Source of the DNA: DATBLE01 sp963764565
GTDB lineage: Bacteria; Actinomycetota; Thermoleophilia; Gaiellales; Gaiellaceae
Direction of reading: 5' to 3'
NCBI GenBank assembly: GCA_963764565.1
Contig: CAVXTD010000015.1
Coordinates: 1 to 64,000 of the forward strand
Length of the DNA: 64,000 nucleotides
The notes beneath the pieces were generated by a model that saw only the letters and a list, made by a program, of their open reading frames with translations, did not search any database and was not told the origin of the DNA. The position numbers were made by a program, and so were the translations under genes. Shown here piece after piece: positions 57,528 to 64,000 of the stretch; within the stretch, counting starts at the first letter, position 1; every line of letters starts with the position of its first letter.

Positions 57528-58721
57528 TCAGGCGGCGATGGTCAGGCTCTCGAGGTCGCGCGGGTAGTCGGTGAGGATCTCGATTCCGTCCTCGGTGACG
57601 ACGACGGTGTCGGAGTGGCGGAAGCCGCCGAGCCCTTCCCGGTAGACGCCGGGCTCGATCGTGAACACCATCCCGGGCTCGAGCGGCGTGTGGTCGCCGA
57701 CGTCGAGGAACGGCGCCTCGTGGTTGCGCAGACCGATCGCGTGGCCCGTGTGCTGGCGCCAGAGCGGGAGGAGGTCGTTGGCCTCGAAATAGCCCAGCAC
57801 CGCGCGGTCGACGTCGGCGCACGTGGCGCCGGGCTGGAACGCGGCGAACGCGACGTCCTGTGCGGCGACGGTGTGATCGAACAGGCGCCGCATCTCGTCG
57901 GTCGGCGCGCCGACGACCATGCCGCGCTCCAGCTCGGCGTTGTAGCCCCAGACCGGCGCGGCCGTCTCGGTGACGAGCATGTCGCCGGGCTCGAACCGGA
58001 TGTTGTGGGCGACCGCGTGCGCCCAGGCGCTGCGCTTGCCGATCTGGCCGCGATAGCCGGCGGTGGCGCCGTCCTGGGAGCCGAGCTGGCCTGCGTACTC
58101 GTGGCCGAGCGCCTCGAGCATCGCGAGCGTCGCCTCGTAACCGGCGCGCAGGGAAGCCTCGGCCTCGGTCGCGCCGGGCACCGAGTACTGCTGGAGCAGC
58201 CGGTGGGCGTGGGCGCACCAGCGGCCGCTTTCGCGGATCAGCTCGACCTCGGCCGGGCTCTTGCGGGCGATCGCGTGCTCCAGGACGGGCGCGAGCGGCG
58301 CGACCTTCGCGCCGGTCACCTCGGAGAGCGGCGGCCCCTGGTAGCCGAGGATGCCGGGATAGCCGTCGCTGTCCGCGCCGATCTTGCCGTCGATGCCCAG
58401 GTCCGCGAGCACGCGCGCGAAGATCGGCATCGGGTGCTCGACTCCCGGGTACTCCGGATACGACTCGATGCGCTCGAAGGACGACTCGGCGCGGGTGCGC
58501 TCGACCTCGAACTCGGGGACGAAGACCACCATCTCGCCGGCCGCGTTCTGTGCGAAGGCGATCGGGCGCTCGTTCGACAGAAAATTGAAGCCCGTCAGAT
58601 ACTGGATGTAGCTCTGATCGAACAGGACGTAGCCGGTCAGCCCACCGCCGCGGGCGTGCTCGAGCACCCGTTCGCGCCGGGCCTCGAGCTCTGCTGCCGC
58701 GATGCCTGTTGCCTGCGTCAA
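57528..58721 (-). CDS. M24-family protein, creatinase-like
   Basis: 397 residues, intact pita-bread fold: an N-terminal creatinase_N domain (GYVLFDQSYIQYLTGFNFLS) and a C-terminal catalytic domain. The metal-binding Asp pair of prolidases is replaced: the segment reads LVTETAAPVWGYNAELERG, like the creatinase GYxxALER pattern, and the last Glu becomes Ser in GGFRHSDTVVVTEDG. His residues in AHAVAHN and HTGHAIGLRNHE remain. So a metal-free C-N hydrolase of creatinase type is more likely than an aminopeptidase. Last gene of the liv operon. Confidence 0.85.
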   Translation of the reverse strand: MTQATGIAAAELEARRERVLEHARGGGLTGYVLFDQSYIQYLTGFNFLSNERPIAFAQNAAGEMVVFVPEFEVERTRAESSFERIESYPEYPGVEHPMPIFARVLADLGIDGKIGADSDGYPGILGYQGPPLSEVTGAKVAPLAPVLEHAIARKSPAEVELIRESGRWCAHAHRLLQQYSVPGATEAEASLRAGYEATLAMLEALGHEYAGQLGSQDGATAGYRGQIGKRSAWAHAVAHNIRFEPGDMLVTETAAPVWGYNAELERGMVVGAPTDEMRRLFDHTVAAQDVAFAAFQPGATCADVDRAVLGYFEANDLLPLWRQHTGHAIGLRNHEAPFLDVGDHTPLEPGMVFTIEPGVYREGLGGFRHSDTVVVTEDGIEILTDYPRDLESLTIAA

Positions 58722-58733
58722 CTCGACTGCACC

Positions 58734-59263
58734 CTAAGGGTCGATGCGTAGGCTGCGGGAGAGCGTGACCCCACCGATCACGATCGCTGCGAAGCAGCCG
58801 AGCTCGACGACCTCCGCGTCGCTGTACACCGACCGCAGCTCTGCGTAGACGGCGTCGAAGGCGGCTGGATCGGCCTCGAGCACGAGGGCGCGAGCGTAGC
58901 TCAGAGCGGCACGCACCCGGGGATCGGGGTGCTCGAACCGGGGCAGGGCACACGCGGCGGCGTCGGCCTCATCCAGGCCTTCGTCGAGGGCCTTGACGGA
59001 TCGTTGCTCGGCGCAGAAGTCGCAGCCGAGGAGTTGCGAGATCGCGATCCGCATCAGCTCCTTCGTCGTGTGCTCGACCCGTCCGCCGCGATGGGTCAGA
59101 TCCCAGTACGCGGCGTATGCCTTGGCCATCTCCGGGCTGTGGGCGAGCGTCAGATACCAGGCCGGCTTCGGGGTCGAGAGGTGCTCGGCGCGCTCGAGCA
59201 CGGCCTGGAGCCCGGGATCGGTCACCTCCTCGCGCGCGACCTGCGGCAGGCGCCCCCGGTCAC
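58734..59263 (-). CDS. carboxymuconolactone decarboxylase/AhpD-fold protein (one indel)
   Basis: About 176 residues. QLLGCDFCAEQRSVKALDEG carries the CxxC-His/Glu helix of the CMD/AhpD family, and ALSYARALVLEADP follows. A GTG at 59263, overlapping the previous stop as GTGA, reads RLPQVAREEVTDPGL if one base of the run of five G/C at 59253-59257 is removed; this is a clean homopolymer indel. Function could be peroxidatic or a decarboxylase; no substrate is evident. Sits 12 bases before the creatinase-like gene. Confidence 0.85.
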
Positions 59264-60072
59264 AGGGCCAGCGCCTCCTCGACTTCGGCCACGGTCGCCG
59301 GCTCGCGCTCGAGCGCGCGCGCGACCCCGGCAAGCCGCTCGACCAGCTCGGCGTTCGACTCGGCCGGCACGCCGCGGCGCAGCATGAGCGTGTCTTCCAT
59401 GCCGGTGCGGGCGTTGCCGCCCATCGCCAGCCCGATCGCGGTCATCGGCAGGTTCGCGCGGCCGATCGCGATCGCCTGCCAGACCGCGCCCGGCGGGAGG
59501 CGGTCGACCAGTTGGACGAGGCTGTCCGGCGTGGCCGGCATGCCGCCGCGGATGCCCATGACGATCGAGAACTGGAGCGGCTCGGCGAGCAGGCCCTCCG
59601 CGAGCAGCGAGAGCGCGACGTCGAGGTGGCCAGTGTCGTAGATCTCGAGCTCGGGCTTGACGCCCAGCTCCCGCATCCGTGCCGCCAGCCGGCGGACGCC
59701 CTCGGGCGGGTTGCGGAACTCGCCGTTCGCGAAGCTCATCGAGCACGGGTTCAGCGACGCCATCCGCGGCCGCGCCTCGACCAGCCGCTCGCGCTCCTCG
59801 AACGGCACGTCGAGCCCGACGCCGGTCGAGAGCTGGACGAGAGCCGGGCACGCCTCTTCGATCAGCCCGACCGTCCGCGCTGCGCGGTGTCGAGGTCGGC
59901 CGTCGGCCGGCCCTGCTCGTCGCGGACGTGGACGTGGACGACCGCCGCGCCCGCGTCGTGGGCGCCGCGCGCCGCCGCGGCGATCTCCTCCGGGCGTCGT
60001 CGGCAGGTTCGGGTTGTCGGCCTTCGTCGCGATCGGCCCGGTCAGGGCACAGGTGAGAACTGCAGCTACCAC
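59260..60072 (-). CDS. beta-keto-acid cleavage enzyme, BKACE/DUF849 (two indels)
   Basis: About 270 residues, TIM barrel. AAVLTCALTGPIATKADNP at the N-terminus, a zinc-binding HxH in VVHVHVRDEQGRP (seen after frame repair around 59880-60000), VGLDVPFEERERLVEARPRM, SIVMGIRGGMPATPDSLVQL and IGRANLPMTAIGLAMGGNAR are BKACE signatures. The family condenses a beta-keto acid with acetyl-CoA, giving acetoacetate and a shortened CoA ester. GTG 60072 overlaps the end of the PhlG-like gene by 7 bases. Confidence 0.88.
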   Translation of the reverse strand: MVAAVLTCALTGPIATKADNPNLPTTPGGDRRGGARRPRRGRGGRPRPRPRRAGPADGRPRHRAARTVGLIEEACPALVQLSTGVGLDVPFEERERLVEARPRMASLNPCSMSFANGEFRNPPEGVRRLAARMRELGVKPELEIYDTGHLDVALSLLAEGLLAEPLQFSIVMGIRGGMPATPDSLVQLVDRLPPGAVWQAIAIGRANLPMTAIGLAMGGNARTGMEDTLMLRRGVPAESNAELVERLAGVARALEREPATVAEVEEALAL

Positions 60073-60749
60073 AGCGACGGCGCGGGCTCACGCTCCAGGT
60101 TCTCGGCGACGTACAGCGCGGGCAGGAAGCTCGCCAGGTACATCCATTCCGTGTTCGAGTGCTTCATCAGCCCGAAGCCGACAGCGTCCGGGACCTCCCG
60201 CTCGAGCTCGGCGGGCGACATCACGCCGGCGAGGTCCTGGCCGAGGTAGAAGTGGCTGCGGAGCACCATCCCCTGCGGCGTGTCACGCCCGACGTGCAGA
60301 AGTCGTCCGCCGAGCACGCGTCCCTCGTCGTCGCGCGGTGGCTCGAGCTCGACCCCAATCCTGGCGTTCACGAGCGAGGTCGCCGCACCGGAGGCGCGGG
60401 CCAGGCCGAGCGCCTCCGCCGAGTAGAACTCGGCCGGGTCGCGAAACTGGATCCGGAGGCCGAGCACCTCGTCGCTGCCGAGCCGCTCCTCGACGACGTG
60501 TTCCGAGCCCACGTTCCGGCCGGGCTCCCAGTTGTCCCAGCGCGACGAGACGTGGTCGCCCGGGTGCCACCAGACGTACTTCTGCGTGTCGCAGCCCCAG
60601 CCGAACCACCAGGAGAACATCGCCCCGGTGCAGCCGGGCATCAGCGTCCGTACGGCGACGTGCAGCACGCCGGACGGCAGCCGCTCCATGCCCATCTCGA
60701 GGGCCATCGGCGCCGGATCGAGTAGCCGATCAGCTTCGCTGAACTCCAT
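60066..60749 (-). CDS. PhlG-like (2,4-diacetylphloroglucinol hydrolase family) C-C hydrolase
   Basis: 227 residues, intact. The conserved GCTGAMFSWWFGWGCDTQKY followed by VWWHPGDHVSS, and the later RSHFYLGQDL and GFGLMKHSNTEWMYLASFLP, match the PhlG/DAPG-hydrolase fold, a metal-dependent retro-Friedel-Crafts C-C hydrolase. Glu/His ligands appear to be present (VGSEHVVEERL, MKHSNTEW). Substrate unknown. A strong AAAGGAGG site precedes ATG 60749, 12 bases after livF. Confidence 0.8.
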   Translation of the reverse strand: MEFSEADRLLDPAPMALEMGMERLPSGVLHVAVRTLMPGCTGAMFSWWFGWGCDTQKYVWWHPGDHVSSRWDNWEPGRNVGSEHVVEERLGSDEVLGLRIQFRDPAEFYSAEALGLARASGAATSLVNARIGVELEPPRDDEGRVLGGRLLHVGRDTPQGMVLRSHFYLGQDLAGVMSPAELEREVPDAVGFGLMKHSNTEWMYLASFLPALYVAENLEREPAPSLW

Positions 60750-60761
60750 CGTTTCCTCCTT

Positions 60762-61471
60762 TCACATGTCCCCCTTTGCCTCTCCGACGTACAGCGCCCG
60801 CAGGCGTGGGTCGTTGCGCAGCTCGTCCGGGCGGCCGCCGAGGGCGACCCGGCCCTTCTCGAGCACGTAGGCGCGTCCGGCGAGCGCCAGGCCGCGCTCG
60901 ACGTTCTGCTCGATCAGCGATCATCGCGACGCCCCTGGCGGTTGAGCTCCGCGATCGTCTCGTAGATCGGTCGACGGTGACGGCGCGAGGCCGAGCGAGA
61001 TCTCGTCGAAAATGATCAGGCTCGGCGCGGCCATCAGCGCCCGGCCGATCGCGAGCATCTGCTGCTGGCCCCCGGAGAGCGCCCCGCCCGAGTCGCGCGC
61101 GCTTCTCCCGCAGCACCTCGAACAGGTCGTACGACCCGCGCGAGCCGCTCGCGCGCGCTCGGCCGCTCGGCGCCGTGCGGCCGCCGAGCTCGAGGTTCTC
61201 CTCGACGCTCAGGTCGGCGAAGATCCGCCGTCCCTCCATGCAGTGCGCGATGCCCAGCCGTACCATCTCGTGCGGCTGGCGGCCGTCGATCCGCTTGCCG
61301 CGGAAGCTGACCTCGCCCGCCGGTCGCCGGAGCATGCCGCTGAGGCCGCGCGCGGTCGTGGTCTTTCCGGCGCCGTTGGCGCCGAGCAGCGCCACCACCT
61401 CGCCCGGGCCGCACTCGAGGTGACGTCGTGCAGCGCCCGGAAGGCCCGTAGCGGCAGCGATCGCCGCGCAC
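60762..61471 (-). CDS. livF: branched-chain-type ABC ATPase LivF (many indels)
   Basis: Walker A in LLGANGAGKTTTARGLSGML and LivF-type HCMEGRRIFADLSVEENLEL are clear. The signature and Walker B regions are broken into several frames, and the end restores as PRLRALYVGEAKGDM, stop 60762. Start uncertain: GTG 61471 reads RGDRCRYG..RALHDVTL, but in-frame sequence continues upstream into the end of livG with no stop I can see, so a fused LivG-LivF polypeptide is possible. Confidence 0.75.
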
Positions 61472-62286
61472 CTCGAGCAGCGGGCGCTCGCCGGCGGCGC
61501 GCCGGCGCTCGGCCGCGCGGCGGACGCCGCGCCGACGCCGCCGGTGCCGAGGTACACGGCCGCGACCTTGTCGGGTCGGCGAGCACCTCGTCCGGCGCGC
61601 CCTCGATCAGCTTCTTGCCCCAGTCGAGCACGACCAGCCGGTCGGAGCACTCGCGGATCACGTCGATCACGTGCTCGACCACGAGGATCGCCTCGACCTC
61701 GGCCCGCAGCGGCTGGATCAGCTCGATCAGCTCGATGCAGCTCCGACTCGACCAGCCCGGCGCCGATCTCGTCCAGAAGGAGCAGCCGCGGGCGCAGCGC
61801 CAGCGCCCGCGCCAGCTCGAGCCGCTTCAGCCGCAGCAGGCCAGGTCGCCGGCCGGCACGTCCGCGAACCCCCCGAGGCCGCTCGGCTCGAGAATCGCGA
61901 GGCAGTCTCGAGCGCCGTCGCGCCTCCGAGCCCGGGCCGTAGCACCTGCCCAGCAGCAGGTTCTCGAGCACCTGAGGCCGGGCGAACGGCCTCGGGATCT
62001 GGTGGGTGCGCCCGATGCCGAGCCGGGCGCGCGGGCCGGGGCGCCAGGCCGGTCACGCGCTCGCCGTAGAGGTAGACCGCCGCTGCTCGCCGGGATCGCG
62101 CCGGAGAGCAGGCCGATCAGGGTGCTCTTGCCCGCGCCGTTCGGGCCGATGACGCCGAGCGTCTCGCCGGAGCGCAGCTCGAGGTCGAGCGAGTCCACCG
62201 CGAGCACGCCGCCGTAGCGCTTCGACGACGACCGCGCGCCTCGAGCAGCCGCTCGCCGACGAGACCGTGGCGGCGGCGGTGCTCAT
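61472..62286 (-). CDS. livG: branched-chain-type ABC ATPase LivG (many indels)
   Basis: ATG 62286 (MSTAAATVS) overlaps the livM stop by four bases. Fragments in order: VLAVDSLDLELRSGETLG, Walker A GVIGPNGAGKSTLIGLLSGA, FADVPAGDLACCG region, VIRECSDRLVVLDWGKKLIE and DEVLADP..KVAAVYLGTGG. The end is not resolvable because of dense indels. Energises uptake with LivF for the LivHM channel. Confidence 0.75.
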
Positions 62287-63294
62287 GTCCTGCCCCTCCG
62301 GCGGTCGGGCGAGCCGGTGCGCAGCCAGCCTGGCGAGCGTCCCCCAGATCCCGTCCGGCGCGAAGCGGATGACCAGGATCAGGATCGCGCCGGTGATGGC
62401 GATGTGCAGTCTCGGGGTGGCCGGCGAGCTGCTCTCCGAGCCAGATCACGAAGAGGGCGCCGGCGAGCGGGCCGATTACGGTGCCGGTGCCGCCGATGAT
62501 CGCGATCGTGACGATGTCGACCGTCCAGTTGAGCGCGAACGCCCCGCCGGGCTCGATCTTCCCGAGGTAGTCGGCCTGCAGGCCGCCGACGAGCGCCCAT
62601 CACGAAGCCGGAGATCACGAAGGCCCACGAGCTTGACCTGGAACGGCCAGAGGCCCATCTGCTGCGCGGCGTCCTCGTCGTCCCGGATCGAGCGCAGCCC
62701 GAGGCCGAGCCGGGTGCGCAGCAGGACGGCGAGCAGGGCCGTGGCGGCCGCAGCGACGACGAGCGCCATGTAGTAGAGCTGCCGCGGGGTGGGGGCGGTG
62801 TTGGTGAGGAACAGGCCGGCCGACCCGTTGAGGCCGAAGTGGTTCCAGTTGAACACCCAGATCTGAGCGCCTGCGCCAGGACCAGCGTCCGATCACGAAG
62901 TAGAGGCCGCGGAGCCGGAAGAGCGCCGGGCTGACGAGCGCCGCGAAGACGGCAGCGACAGGCCGCCGCCGAGCAGGATCGCCGGGAGTCACCGCCAAAC
63001 CCGCCCCGATCGACCAGCTTCGCCATGCCGTACATGCCGAGCCCGATGAACGCCGCGGAGCCGAGCGAGACGAGCCCGCCGTAGCCGGCCAGCAGGTTCC
63101 ACGCCTGCGCGAGCGCCGCGTACTCGAGGATCCGGAACGTAACCAGGACGACGTAGTCGCTCGAGAACACGGCGAGCACGGCGGCGAGCACCGCGACTCC
63201 CGCCAGCAGGGCTCCACCGAGCACGGCGGACGGAGCCACCGGCGAGCCGCTCCAGCGACCGCGGGATCGCGACCGGCTGCCCCGGCCCGATCAA
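62283..63294 (-). CDS. livM: branched-chain-type ABC permease LivM (many indels)
   Basis: Membrane permease. A TTG at 63294 overlapping the livH stop (TTGA) reads IGPGQPVAIPRSLERLAGG, then LGGALLAGVAVLAAVLAVFS and LLAGYGGLVSLGSAAFIGLG, the LivM signature around the first helices. LGLRSIRDDEDAAQQMGLWP is the EAA loop. At least five indels. The end near HIAITGAILILVIRFAPDGI runs into the livG start. Confidence 0.8.
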
Positions 63295-64000
63295 CCGACA
63301 CGACCGAAGAGCCCCCGAGGACGGACGGCGAGGACGGCGAGGAAGACGGCGAAGCCGATGAAGTCGCGGTAGCCGTCGCCGACCTGCGGGAACGACGCGC
63401 CGACGCTCTCGGCGACACCGATCAGCAGGCCGCCGATCAGCGTCCCTTTCAGGCTGCCAAGGCCTCCGAGCACGACGACGGCGAAGCCGGTCAGCAGGTA
63501 GGTCGCGCCGGTCGTCGGGCCGAACGAGAAGGCGAGCCCGACCAGCACGCCGCCGATCGCCGCGAACGCCGAGCCGATCCCGTAGGTCAGCCCGTAGGCT
63601 CGGGCAACGTTGACGCCGAGCACTTCGGCCGCCTCGGGATCCTCGGACGCGGCGCGGATCTCGCGGCCGTAGCCCGTCCGCTGCATGAACATATGTGTGC
63701 CCGAGGTCAGCACGACGGCAAAGCCGAAGCTGATCGCGTAGATCACCGGCACGTCGATGCCGGCGAGCCGAGAACGAGTCGGTCGAGTACGAGGCGTTCA
63801 GCGATCGCTCGTCCGCGCTGAAGACGAGCCTGAAGATGTTCACGGGCGATGATCGACAGGCCGAAGGTCGTCATCAGCGGCGCCTCGGCCCCCTTGCTCA
63901 TCAGCGGGGCCGAGCAAGATCCGCTGGAGCGGGTAGCCGAGCAGGAACATGCCGGCACGATCACGACGAGGGCGAGCAGGCGGGTCGAGGCCGCCATGCT
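63291..64000 (-). CDS. livH: branched-chain-type ABC permease LivH, 5' end beyond window
   Basis: C-terminal two thirds of LivH. PLMSKGAEAPLMTTFGLSII, then NIFRLVFSADERSLNASYST, GREIRAASEDPEAAEVLGVN (EAA loop) and GFAVVVLGGLGSLKGTLIGG are LivH landmarks, ending FLAVLAVRPRGLFGRVG. Indels near 63770, 63845 and 63920. First visible gene of the operon; a binding protein gene is probably further upstream off the window. Confidence 0.85.

Overview
The window is GC-rich, densely coded bacterial DNA. High GC, many GTG/TTG starts, 4-base stop/start overlaps, actinobacterial-style 11-nt PHO boxes, GlgE-pathway genes and SenX3/RegX3-like regulators point to an actinobacterium. My best guess is a Thermoleophilia-type lineage (Gaiellales/Solirubrobacterales), which is inference only. 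Many well-conserved genes are interrupted by single-base indels while both halves keep full family similarity. I read these as sequencing or assembly errors, probably from a metagenome or noisy long reads. They are densest in the last 3.3 kb, and I annotate such genes across their full span.

Layout. 1-5.3 kb: a LuxR-type HTH protein next to a MalT-like ATPase, a nitroreductase, a GNAT-like protein and two tandem paralogous lipoproteins. 3.8-8.9 kb: malate synthase divergent from glcDEF, a glycolate -> glyoxylate -> malate route. 8.8-11.5 kb: an arsR-arsM-arsC-acr3 arsenic operon. 11.6-26 kb: a phosphate/polyphosphate island with a PhoX-like fragment, two phoU genes, pstB divergent from pstC-pstA-pstS, a histidine kinase divergent from its response regulator, ppk, ppx, a Nudix hydrolase, a CYTH-CHAD protein and a second RegX3-like regulator. 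Four promoters in this island carry 11-nt phased PHO-box repeats. 26.5-41 kb: alpha-glucan and trehalose metabolism (malQ, glgE, treS, maltokinase, glgB, then MFS-treZ-glgX).

41-55 kb is mixed: a flavodoxin, an NrtR-like regulator divergent from a BMP-family nucleoside-type binding protein, a CoA-transferase/sialidase-fold propeller/MoaD-like set, a YyaL-type protein, a VapBC-type toxin-antitoxin pair, a sarcosine-oxidase-like flavoprotein beside an orphan LivG, a GlxA/AraC regulator, a secreted propeller, a DHA2 exporter, and an ArsR-family regulator with an MMPL transporter. 57.5-64 kb: one minus-strand operon, livH-livM-livG-livF followed by a PhlG-like C-C hydrolase, a beta-keto-acid cleavage enzyme, a carboxymuconolactone-decarboxylase-like protein and a creatinase-like M24 protein. 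This looks like an uptake-plus-catabolism cassette and is the most interesting candidate for an undescribed pathway.

I saw no rRNA, tRNA, CRISPR array, prophage or insertion-sequence transposase. Small palindromic repeats of REP type occur in several intergenic gaps.
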